Virus record (IMG/VR): IMGVR_UViG_3300048582_000255 | Location: 1 to 39,440 of that record | Direction: 5' to 3' (one strand) | Origin: a virus | DNA length: 39,440 bases | Shown here: one piece after another, positions 14,035 to 22,457 of the stretch | Layout: every line of letters starts with the position of its first letter | Position numbering within the stretch: position 1 is the first letter of the stretch | The notes under the pieces: generated by a model | What the model saw: the letters and a program-made list of their open reading frames with translations, nothing else | What the model was told of the DNA's origin: nothing | Databases searched by the model: none | Program-made: the position numbers and the translations under genes

Positions 14035-16505
14035 TAACTATCAATCAACATCCTTATCCGTGCTCATTTACCAAAAATGGAATTGAATTCGGTATCAGTA
14101 GCAATCAACTGTTTGTTGCTCCAAAGATTTTCCCATCCATGCAGTTGGAAATTATGGATCTTGCTTTGCTCGGAAATTTCTGCAGCTTCAAATTCATCAA
14201 TCCAGAAACCTTGGAAATTGAAAGCATTCGCGTGTTGGCAGTACAAGCTCCTGAGTTTCCCGGTGAGGTGGCAGATGGTGCAAGTGTACCACCTTTAACC
14301 ACAACTGCTGATTATGCAGACATGGTACTTCAAGCGCTGAAAAAAATCAAAATTTTGAACGCTTACTACACCTTGAGCAGAACCGGAACCGTAATTGATC
14401 TTGTTGCCAAATACCCGATATCGGAATTGGTATTCACTGATTTTACAACAAATGGCGGAGGTTCTTATTTTCAAGCAACGATTCAAGAAGGTGTGCATGA
14501 TCCAAGCGAACGCGAAGGTTACGAATGTAAGGCGGTGATATACATCCAAAATGCCTATGAATCGGAATACTACGAAATTGCAGGAACGATTGATGTTGTG
14601 TTGGATCCAATGGCAACTGCTCAGGTTGACATATCTGAGATTTTGCACGAAGCAATTCAAAACCAACTTGAAAACACGCCCATCCCAATAGATAGCGAAT
14701 TGATCTATTTTTCTAAAAACCTTCGCAAATACTACGTTGAATTTGTGGAGTACTGGGATTTGGAAGCGCTTGTTGATCGCACAACATCTGATATCTATTT
14801 TGCGCACTTTGGAGGTGTAAGTGAAACGGATGAGCAAGAAACCGAACCAGTAACCTTAATTGCTGGAAATCGAAATTTCCTTACATGGTTGCCAAGTGGT
14901 AAACGAATTTCCGAAAATCAGAAAGATTGGTTGAGTTGGATGAATACGCGTGCATTGTCTCGCTTCTTGATTCGCATCAAAGTATATGCAAGCACCGGTG
15001 TAGTGGATATCGATTACCACATCACAGAATTCTTTCCCCTTTGGCATACAATTACCTTTCAAACCAATTGGAAAGACATTGCCCTGGATGATGCTCTTTC
15101 AGGAGAACTGTACAACAAGTATTCTTTTCAGATATGGAACTCAGCAGGAGAAGAGGCAATTTCTGAAGAATTCATTTATTACAAAGATCAAGTTCCTTGC
15201 ATCAGGAAAACGATACTGTATTTCAATCCATTCTATGTGCCTGAAACATTCGTAACATTTGGTCCATGGAGCGAGAATTTGGAAATATCTCAAGAGCTCG
15301 CACAACGAAGCCAGCAATACAACCTTACAAGAAGTAGAGCCAGTCGCTTTTCATTCAACAAAACAAGTGGCTTCTCCATCTCAGCCGAAACGCAAGAAAT
15401 GAAGCAACTGGAAGCAGAGCGCTTGAGTTCTATGATTTCAGCATCTGAAGCATTTGTATTTGAAAACAACCGTTGGATTCCCATTCTATTTTCTGCTGAA
15501 AGCGTGAATGTGTACATCAGCAACAATTGGTTTAGACGTGTAGCATTTTCGGCAGTGAAAGCAGAAATCAATGAAAACGTTTCTTTCTTCAACGGTCATC
15601 CGCATTTGGTCATCACTCAATTGGATTCAGGTGTATTCCACTTTACAGTTGAAGGCAATGGAATCGAAATAGAAACGTATGGCAATATGCTTCTTTACAT
15701 TGGAAATACATTTTCTGGAACGTATGTTCATGATGGAGAAAAATACGAAGCAAGTACGTTAAACGAAACAGAGTATCAAGCGCGCGTGGATGTAACAGAT
15801 GTAAATGGTAGAACGTATTTGATTGTGAAGAATTTCAGGTACCAGAAGCCAATAGTATCTTGGATACATGACGAAACATTTGGAGATTACCAATTTGTAT
15901 TAGGAAAAGAAGCAGCTGCTTTTGTATCAACGGTGGCTGTAGATTGGGGCTTAGGAACAGGATTCGAAGATGAAACCTACAACGCATCAACCACCATCCT
16001 AAAAACAATTCTCTTAGCTGGACAAAAAACAGTGCGCTTGAAGAAAACCAATTTCAACGATATCATTGAATTCAAATTTATTGGTTCGGCATCTCTTGTA
16101 AGAAGTACAGGAAGAGAGATGAATATTTCAGCGCTTCCAAACTTACAAGTTCTACATTTTGTAGCGTGTGCAATCAATCAAACGGTATATCTTAATTCGC
16201 TGCTTTCATTGGAAGAAGTTGTGATAACAGGAAATCCAGATCTTACAGATGTAGAAATTGGATATCACAAAAATTTAGAAATTCTAAATCTCGAGAACAA
16301 CAATCTTTCTTCAGATGCCATTGAGCGCATACTGCTCCAGCTCGCAACATTCTCAGGAATGAATACAGCGGTACCAGTAATCACATTCACAGACAATCCT
16401 GGAGCAAGCGACCTCACAACAATTTCCAATGATATTATCAATGGTTTGGGAGAATATGCAGGCAAAGGCTTGGTTGCTGATTTAGGTTGGACCATAAACG
16501 TGTAA
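14031..16505 (+). CDS. Large tail protein with C-terminal leucine-rich repeats
   Basis: An 824-aa, beta-rich structural protein. Residues from about 680 to the end contain LRR-like units: LPNLQVLHFVACAI, LLSLEEVVITGNPDL and HKNLEILNLENNNL follow the LxxLxxLxLxxN pattern. The first 650 residues look like repeated beta domains with many aromatic residues. LRRs in a virion protein suggest binding to a host surface ligand. It precedes the 595-aa tail protein by 3 nt. It is most likely a distal tail or receptor-binding component. Confidence 0.65.
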   Translation: MITINQHPYPCSFTKNGIEFGISSNQLFVAPKIFPSMQLEIMDLALLGNFCSFKFINPETLEIESIRVLAVQAPEFPGEVADGASVPPLTTTADYADMVLQALKKIKILNAYYTLSRTGTVIDLVAKYPISELVFTDFTTNGGGSYFQATIQEGVHDPSEREGYECKAVIYIQNAYESEYYEIAGTIDVVLDPMATAQVDISEILHEAIQNQLENTPIPIDSELIYFSKNLRKYYVEFVEYWDLEALVDRTTSDIYFAHFGGVSETDEQETEPVTLIAGNRNFLTWLPSGKRISENQKDWLSWMNTRALSRFLIRIKVYASTGVVDIDYHITEFFPLWHTITFQTNWKDIALDDALSGELYNKYSFQIWNSAGEEAISEEFIYYKDQVPCIRKTILYFNPFYVPETFVTFGPWSENLEISQELAQRSQQYNLTRSRASRFSFNKTSGFSISAETQEMKQLEAERLSSMISASEAFVFENNRWIPILFSAESVNVYISNNWFRRVAFSAVKAEINENVSFFNGHPHLVITQLDSGVFHFTVEGNGIEIETYGNMLLYIGNTFSGTYVHDGEKYEASTLNETEYQARVDVTDVNGRTYLIVKNFRYQKPIVSWIHDETFGDYQFVLGKEAAAFVSTVAVDWGLGTGFEDETYNASTTILKTILLAGQKTVRLKKTNFNDIIEFKFIGSASLVRSTGREMNISALPNLQVLHFVACAINQTVYLNSLLSLEEVVITGNPDLTDVEIGYHKNLEILNLENNNLSSDAIERILLQLATFSGMNTAVPVITFTDNPGASDLTTISNDIINGLGEYAGKGLVADLGWTINV

Positions 16506-16508
16506 ATC

Positions 16509-18296
16509 ATGATAACAATCAAAATAGACAATCGCATCATAGACATTGATCCTGATTTGGCAATTACGTTCAACTGGATAAATCCATTGTTTAGCGAAGA
16601 TGGAATCAATGAAGGCTACAGCTATTCGTTTACTTTGCCATTGACAGCGAGGAATAAACGATTGATTGATACCAAGAAACAAGATTTAAGTGTGCAAATT
16701 TACTTCAAGGGCATCTTGCTTGAGACTGGCAGAACCGTAAAGGTAAAAGATAACACTTCCAACATTGAAGTGAATATCTTAACTGAAGGCAGTGGATTCA
16801 GAAGAGATGTTGAAGGTACACTTTTACCTGATCTAACATTAGACATTGTTCCGGTATGCTCCGATGCAGATTCACCCACTGAGAAGCTGGACAAATGGAA
16901 AGCGCACATGGAGCAGATTCTTGCTGAAGCAGAACCAAAGTACCAATTCCCTCAAATGTTGGTGAACTCTTATTTTGATGAGTTGGGAACAGACGAAGCA
17001 AATAGCATGTTTGAATCGATGGGAGGAAGAGTGAATGCTTTTGTTATGGGTGAAGTTCGGAGCAATTACCTGGTACCTGCATCATTTGGCTCAGGAAAAG
17101 AATGGGCAACAACTGTGGCTCCGTGTCCAATGGTAGATTATTTGCTAAAATTCATCATCAAGTATTTTGGATTCAAGCTTAAACATTCGGACCTGGAGCA
17201 AATCCAAGAGTACAAGCAACTGCTTATCTTCAACAACTATGTAAAAGATAGACACGAAATTGATGGAGCTGATTCATTCAACACGCATGGAACTGAAATC
17301 AATCTTACAGAGCACGTTCCAAAATGCGATTCTTGGAAGGTTTTCAAGTTAGTGAATGAGTTGTATGATTGCTATTTTGTGGTAAACAACAAAAGGATTC
17401 ACATCTATTCAGCAAAACAGCAATTGCAAGGTTCATATACTGATTTTTCCAAATATGTATTGGATGGAGTCACGAATGAAGATTCTTCCATTGGCACGGT
17501 AAAATACATCTATCCAATTGATGAGCAGGAAGTACTTCGCTTTCGTGATCCATTGAATGCAGTGAGGCCATTTGCACCGCAATTCTTTCCTGAAGAAACT
17601 TCCATCTTTGAGGAAAAAACATTAAGCCACGAAGCACTTAAATCTACGTATGGAATCAATTCAATTGGATTTGATCTTGATTTTGATACGCATGAGAGTG
17701 CTCCACTTCCTGAAGATAGAACAGGAACATTTGAGTACCAAGCAATCTATTTTCAAAATCAACCGCCAAAAAGCGATGAGTATGATAATGATGCAGAAAT
17801 ATTTGAGCTACTAAAAGCAGGTTACTTCAGAGGGCTTCTTGAAACAGTGGAATGGATACCAGGTGAGCCAGAACCATCTTCACCAATTCCGCATCCATTT
17901 GCATACTCTTTCAAAGAATTAATGTATTTCGCACAAAACACGGGTGTAGATATTGGAATTGATTATTCATGGGGAGCGGCTTCAATCTATCTCAATGGAG
18001 AAGATAACATGTTTGATTTTTACAAGCTGCAAAAGCTCAAATTGATTTCAGGAGATTCAATTACACGTACAAAAATCCTCAAACTTTCGCTTGCTCAACT
18101 CTTACAATTAAAGCGTTGGGAGCGCACTAAACATTATATTTCACAGAAAAATCAGTCCTTTAAAGGCATAGTGAAAGAGCTTACTTTTACTGTAACAAAT
18201 AAGGGAATATCTCCAGCTTCAGTTTCCTACTATGTAGCATCAAGTAGCAAGCGAGGAGAGTTCTCAGATGATTACACGAATGATTTTAATACATAG
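16509..18296 (+). CDS. Tail/baseplate structural protein
   Basis: A 595-aa protein whose N-terminus (IDPDLAITFNWINPLF, then GYSYSFTLPLTARNKRLI) is the kind seen in Bacteroidota phage tail proteins that occupy the hub or baseplate position. It has no transmembrane or enzymatic motif. It lies between the LRR tail protein and the fibre-like protein, in the same operon. The hub assignment is by position and general resemblance. Confidence 0.55.
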   Translation: MITIKIDNRIIDIDPDLAITFNWINPLFSEDGINEGYSYSFTLPLTARNKRLIDTKKQDLSVQIYFKGILLETGRTVKVKDNTSNIEVNILTEGSGFRRDVEGTLLPDLTLDIVPVCSDADSPTEKLDKWKAHMEQILAEAEPKYQFPQMLVNSYFDELGTDEANSMFESMGGRVNAFVMGEVRSNYLVPASFGSGKEWATTVAPCPMVDYLLKFIIKYFGFKLKHSDLEQIQEYKQLLIFNNYVKDRHEIDGADSFNTHGTEINLTEHVPKCDSWKVFKLVNELYDCYFVVNNKRIHIYSAKQQLQGSYTDFSKYVLDGVTNEDSSIGTVKYIYPIDEQEVLRFRDPLNAVRPFAPQFFPEETSIFEEKTLSHEALKSTYGINSIGFDLDFDTHESAPLPEDRTGTFEYQAIYFQNQPPKSDEYDNDAEIFELLKAGYFRGLLETVEWIPGEPEPSSPIPHPFAYSFKELMYFAQNTGVDIGIDYSWGAASIYLNGEDNMFDFYKLQKLKLISGDSITRTKILKLSLAQLLQLKRWERTKHYISQKNQSFKGIVKELTFTVTNKGISPASVSYYVASSSKRGEFSDDYTNDFNT

Positions 18297-18302
18297 TCAG
18301 TC

Positions 18303-19124
18303 ATGCCATTAACAAAAATTCAAATCGAAAGCAAAATTGATTCTTTTGTGAAAAAGAACAACAGAAAGCTGATTTCTGCTGTGAAGGTAAATGAACTCTT
18401 GCATGATATCTTAGATGCTTCTTTCAACGATGGCTCAGGCGCTGCTGAAGACACTCATCTTTTTTCTGAAAACAAAATTCTTGCAAATAATAGAAGCCAT
18501 GACATGAATGGTTTTTCAATGACTTTTCTGAAGAGTAAAGTGGAGTTTAGGGCAACTGATGGAAGTGACACTAAAGTTTTTTGGATAAGAAGGCATGATG
18601 ATGGATATGATGCTTTCTCACTCAGCGGTAGTAATATGATATCCAATATTCCAGCTGTTTTTAATCCAACTTCAGCTGGTTATGGAGTTGCAATATATGG
18701 TGCTAATTATGCTGCTCTACTTTTAGATCCAAGGAATTTTTCAGGAGGTTTTGGAAGATTTGGATTGTACGGCCAATATGCAGGATTTCAAGGATATATA
18801 TCAAATGACCTAGGCGGTGGTGATTATAATAGAAATATGATTCATTGGAGTAATGCTTTAAATACTCCTTATGATGTTGTTGGTTTAGATTGGCATGGAA
18901 CAAATTCAGGAAGTGGAGGTAATTATATTATAAAGGCCTCACATGGTGATATTAAGCTGCCTACTTCAGGTAATGGTACAAAAATAGGAACGTCAACTAA
19001 TGAAAAGTTTGCTTTTTGGGGGTCTACACCTCAAACACAGCAAGTACTTGCAACAGCAACAGGTAAATCAGTTGACGATGTAATAACTTTCTTACAAAGC
19101 ATAGGGCTTTGCAGACAATCTTAA
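18303..19124 (+). CDS. Tail fibre-like protein
   Basis: A 273-aa protein. The N-terminus (ESKIDSFVKKNNRKLISA) is a probable trimerising or attachment helix. The middle is Gly/Asn/Tyr-rich beta sequence. The C-terminus has GTKIGTSTNEKFAFWGSTP followed by KSVDDVITFLQSIGL, an ending I know from many phage fibre and appendage proteins. Likely function: host adsorption. Confidence 0.65.
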   Translation: MPLTKIQIESKIDSFVKKNNRKLISAVKVNELLHDILDASFNDGSGAAEDTHLFSENKILANNRSHDMNGFSMTFLKSKVEFRATDGSDTKVFWIRRHDDGYDAFSLSGSNMISNIPAVFNPTSAGYGVAIYGANYAALLLDPRNFSGGFGRFGLYGQYAGFQGYISNDLGGGDYNRNMIHWSNALNTPYDVVGLDWHGTNSGSGGNYIIKASHGDIKLPTSGNGTKIGTSTNEKFAFWGSTPQTQQVLATATGKSVDDVITFLQSIGLCRQS

Positions 19125-19134
19125 CACATAAACC

Positions 19135-19491
19135 ATGGCAACACAAGCACAAATTGATCAATACCTGGAAGATGGTAGTTTATGGATTACGAATGATCCG
19201 GAATTCAATTACAGAAGAAAATTCACTTTTAAGTTGATTTTTGATCCAATTGAAAAGAAAATATGGTTGGATGGAAAAGTAACCTTCCACCAAGAAGATG
19301 GAAACTTGGTTCAGATGGCAAGATTCAAAAACAACTATTGGAGAAGCCTCATTGCAGACAAAAAGCCACGCCCAGATGGTACAACAGAATATGACCATTT
19401 TGTTGAAAATGCGCGCGAACCAATTCAAATATTCAATCTAATAATTGACACAGCGCTATGGAACGCTTCACAAGGAAAGTTTGATATTTAA
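19135..19491 (+). CDS. Hypothetical tail-operon protein
   Basis: A 118-aa protein with aromatic beta-rich sequence (RRKFTFKLIFDPIEKKIWLDGK...). No family is recognised. It lies 10 nt after the fibre-like gene and is co-transcribed with it. It could be a fibre chaperone or minor virion protein; neither is shown by sequence. Confidence 0.6.
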   Translation: MATQAQIDQYLEDGSLWITNDPEFNYRRKFTFKLIFDPIEKKIWLDGKVTFHQEDGNLVQMARFKNNYWRSLIADKKPRPDGTTEYDHFVENAREPIQIFNLIIDTALWNASQGKFDI

Positions 19492-19502
19492 CACAAAAAA
19501 TC

Positions 19503-19775
19503 ATGGCAGAAGAAAACAACAACACAGAATCACCAGAGCAAAACTTGAGAAAAGAAACGCTCAAGGAGCAATCTCAAAGAGTGCTTGCTGAATTCAACGA
19601 CATCAAACAACAATTGATTGATGTGCGTAAAAAAGAATTTGAAGAATTCCAAAACAAAATTCATGCGCTTCAGCAAGAGTATGGTTTCTCCATCGAAACG
19701 CAATATACAACGCGCCATGATGGAATCATCACAGATTATTATTTCGTGGACCTCAAAAAGATTCTCAATGCTTAA
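19503..19775 (+). CDS. Coiled-coil hypothetical protein
   Basis: A 90-aa protein with a polar N-terminus (MAEENNNTESPEQN), a coiled coil over about residues 18-60 (LKEQSQRVLAEFNDIKQQL...) and a short C-terminal domain ending YYFVDLKKILNA. Its last 8 nt overlap the start of the peptidase gene, so the two may act together. Confidence 0.6.
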   Translation: MAEENNNTESPEQNLRKETLKEQSQRVLAEFNDIKQQLIDVRKKEFEEFQNKIHALQQEYGFSIETQYTTRHDGIITDYYFVDLKKILNA

Positions 19776-20328
19776 TATCCAAAACATATACATCGTTCTT
19801 TGTCGTAGGCCATTGGTATGGTACAATCTACGCACGTGGGTTCACTTCATCATTCGTGTTGTGACCAATTCACCAATAGATCATGTTGGGTTTATTTATT
19901 GGGATGAGCATGCACAACGCTGGATGCAAGCAGAAATGACCACGGGTAAATGCAAAGTAATTCCATTTGACAATTGGCTAAAGCAAACAAAATTTCAAGC
20001 ATTCATTCAAGCGCATACATACTATTCTTGGAAGCGAAAAGATATGATTGAGTTTGCCTTGGAATGCGAAGGAGTTGTGAAATACAATTTTTTCGGCTTG
20101 CTTCAGATGCTTTTTTGGCTCAAAAGAAAAGTGTGGTTTGGGAAAATATCTCCTACCTATTCACGCCAATTCTGTTCTGAGTTTTTAGCCAATGCGGCTA
20201 AAGTAGCAGGAGCACACAAAAAAACGCCCAAAGACATTATGCTATCTGGTGGAGAAGTATTAGGCTATGTTTTCCTGAATGATGACCAAATGATTTGCAT
20301 TGATAAATCTTCAAAAGTAACCGTTTAA
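19768..20328 (+). CDS. Permuted papain-fold (NlpC/P60 or YiiX-like) peptidase
   Basis: A 186-aa protein. NSPIDHVGFIYWDE gives the catalytic His (about 39), and YSRQFCSEFLANAAK gives the catalytic Cys (about 136). His before Cys is the permuted order of YiiX/YaeF-type papain-fold enzymes, which cleave peptidoglycan peptides or amide/ester bonds. The start ATG at 19768 overlaps the preceding gene. In a tail operon the enzyme may assist wall penetration. An N-terminal hydrophobic patch is present but there is no clear signal peptide. Confidence 0.65.
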   Translation: MLNIQNIYIVLCRRPLVWYNLRTWVHFIIRVVTNSPIDHVGFIYWDEHAQRWMQAEMTTGKCKVIPFDNWLKQTKFQAFIQAHTYYSWKRKDMIEFALECEGVVKYNFFGLLQMLFWLKRKVWFGKISPTYSRQFCSEFLANAAKVAGAHKKTPKDIMLSGGEVLGYVFLNDDQMICIDKSSKVTV

Positions 20329-20338
20329 ATATTATAAT

Positions 20339-21502
20339 ATGTTCCCAGAAAGAAACGTAAGAATTTTAACAGATACATTTATTCACGATGCAGGTGGCCG
20401 CATACGTGTTAGTCAAATGACAACTTTGTTAGATGGTAAGATACTTGGCGCTGATGATCCTACACTTTTTGAGAATGTAGGAACAGGAACAGCTACTTAT
20501 GCTAACAATAAGGTTAACTTAAGTGTCACGCCTGGGCAATATATGATTAGGCAATCAAAACGCTTTAATCCTTATTTTAGTGGTAAATCACAAATTATTG
20601 AAACCACAAATGATAATTTTCAATTTGAAGCTGGGGTTATAAAAAGAATTGGATATTTCAGTTCAAATGCGGTTGCACCTTATGATTCTAATTTTGATGG
20701 ATATTTCTTTGAAAGCAATGGAGAAACAAATGAATTTAGATTTAAGATGTTTCGATTCGGAACTTTGACTTATAACTTAGATTTAACAGATGAAATAGGT
20801 GATTATGATTTAGAGAATTTTAGTGTTGAGGCGAGTGATTTTCTTTGGTTAGGTGGTGCATTAGCAAGAGCGTTTTTGAAAATTGCAAACACTTTTAAAT
20901 TGCTTGACCAATTCGATTATGCTGGTACAGCTAAAGACACATTTATGTTAAGCCCAAACCAACCAATACGCTATGAAATTCGAAGCACAACAGGAACTGG
21001 AAGCCTTAGATATATTTGTTGTCAGGTTGCAACAGAGGGAAGCTTTAACGAATCAGGTAAAACGCTATCTCTTTACAACTCAACGGCAATTACAACGAAT
21101 GCAGTGGGTACAATTTTCGCACTTAAATCGGTTCGTAAACAAGTTTCATTTAGAGACACAGCGGTTCAAATTTTGGATATTTCGCTATCAATTACAGCCA
21201 CAGTTGATGCTGGAATTTTGATGCTTATTGTAAATCCAACTTTGTCAGCACCTTTAACGTATGTAAATAACTCAAAAATTCAGGAAGGAACAGGTACAAC
21301 TCAAACCATTACACCTGGAACAGGTCGTGTTGTTTGTGCAGTTCCTGTAAATGGTAGCGGATCAACTGATATTATCAAAGAGAATTTTCTTTCATTCCTT
21401 AGTCAATCTATAAACAACACAATGGATGAATATGTACTAGCATACATGCCAACTACAAACAACCAATCAGTTAACGGAGTACTAACCATCAAAGAGTATT
21501 AG
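20339..21502 (+). CDS. Virion structural protein, probable appendage
   Basis: A 387-aa, beta-rich, Thr/Asn-rich protein with no enzymatic or membrane motif (for example TTQTITPGTGRVVCAVPVNG). Its style is that of phage fibre or decoration proteins. It lies between the peptidase and a 94-aa gene in the tail operon. The exact role is unknown. Confidence 0.6.
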   Translation: MFPERNVRILTDTFIHDAGGRIRVSQMTTLLDGKILGADDPTLFENVGTGTATYANNKVNLSVTPGQYMIRQSKRFNPYFSGKSQIIETTNDNFQFEAGVIKRIGYFSSNAVAPYDSNFDGYFFESNGETNEFRFKMFRFGTLTYNLDLTDEIGDYDLENFSVEASDFLWLGGALARAFLKIANTFKLLDQFDYAGTAKDTFMLSPNQPIRYEIRSTTGTGSLRYICCQVATEGSFNESGKTLSLYNSTAITTNAVGTIFALKSVRKQVSFRDTAVQILDISLSITATVDAGILMLIVNPTLSAPLTYVNNSKIQEGTGTTQTITPGTGRVVCAVPVNGSGSTDIIKENFLSFLSQSINNTMDEYVLAYMPTTNNQSVNGVLTIKEY

Positions 21503-21503
21503 A

Positions 21504-21788
21504 ATGAGTGCAATTAATTTAACAGCCTTAACGAATGGTATTTTATTTGACCTTTCAGCGAGAGTAGGTGCAGGAACCACAAATGCAAAATATGTATTTA
21601 GGCCATCACATTTCCATACAATTACAAAAATTGAATTTTGGAATAACAGAATGAGTTATACTACAGTAGAAGGAACAGATTTTAATTTTTCTTACGATGG
21701 TACAGATTTTTCTAAGTTGCAAATTGATGGAGCAGATGCCACAGATAATTACGATTTATTTAACAAGTTTATAGCTAAATTAGATTAA
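21504..21788 (+). CDS. Hypothetical small virion-associated protein
   Basis: A 94-aa beta-rich protein (YVFRPSHFHTITKIEFWNN...). It starts 1 nt after the preceding stop, so it is tightly coupled to the 387-aa structural protein and may be its partner. No family is recognised. Confidence 0.6.
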   Translation: MSAINLTALTNGILFDLSARVGAGTTNAKYVFRPSHFHTITKIEFWNNRMSYTTVEGTDFNFSYDGTDFSKLQIDGADATDNYDLFNKFIAKLD

Positions 21789-21794
21789 TAAACC

Positions 21795-22406
21795 ATGAAC
21801 AATTACAGAGAATTAGTGCCATTCTTCTACAAGTGGGAAGGTGGCTTATCAAGAGACGTGAACGATTCACAAGCTAAATTTCCGTGCCCAACGCCTTACA
21901 AAGGAAAGAGTGGCTACCACACTAATAAAGGAATTGCCTATTCTACGTGGGTGAGCTTTTTCGGTAAAACCAATGATTTGCGATTTTTGGAAATGAATCA
22001 CGAAGATTGGGGAGATATTTTCAAAGCTGGCTACTGGAACAAAGTACTTGGTGATCATGCTCCTTATCAATCATTGGCTGAAGTATTGACTTCTTGGGCT
22101 TGGGGTTCTGGAAGCGTAACAGCAATTAGACAATTGCAAGGCATGTTAAGAAAGCAAGGAAAGAACATTGCTAGAGATGGAAAACTTTCTGCAACTGGAG
22201 AAACATTCAGAGCATGTGCTGAGTTTAGCGAATTAGGATTGTTTAATCTGTGTGTTGCTCACAGACGTGCATTTTTCCACTATATCACCACTGAAGCCAA
22301 CGGAAAAACGGCAGCCGAACGCCAACGCTTCAGAAACAACCGGGTGTTCCTTCGTGGTTGGTTAAATCGCTTGGATGAATTTGAAAAAACTTTTAAGCCT
22401 AAATAG
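21795..22406 (+). CDS. GH108-family lysozyme (endolysin)
   Basis: A 203-aa muramidase. FFYKWEGGLS carries the catalytic Glu (about residue 15) of the glycoside hydrolase 108 family, followed by GYHTNKGIAYSTW, the equivalent of the TNxGIT motif. The C-terminal part (about 75-200) has the helical peptidoglycan-binding look typical of the family (WAWGSGSVTAIRQLQGML, ALxxRRAFF-like segment). There is no signal peptide, so release needs the holin encoded at 36115-36690. It is the last gene of the tail operon. Confidence 0.85.
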   Translation: MNNYRELVPFFYKWEGGLSRDVNDSQAKFPCPTPYKGKSGYHTNKGIAYSTWVSFFGKTNDLRFLEMNHEDWGDIFKAGYWNKVLGDHAPYQSLAEVLTSWAWGSGSVTAIRQLQGMLRKQGKNIARDGKLSATGETFRACAEFSELGLFNLCVAHRRAFFHYITTEANGKTAAERQRFRNNRVFLRGWLNRLDEFEKTFKPK

Positions 22407-22419
22407 TTACACAAAAACG

Positions 22420-22455
22420 AAAAGCCCGATTTCAAATGAAGTCGGGCTTTTTTGC
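22420..22455. terminator. Bidirectional terminator between lysozyme and tape measure genes
   Basis: AAAAGCCCGA (22420-22429) pairs with TCGGGCTTTT (22442-22451), with A-runs to the left and T-runs to the right. It can therefore end both the plus-strand tail operon and the converging minus-strand tape-measure operon. Confidence 0.9.
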
Positions 22456-22457
22456 GT

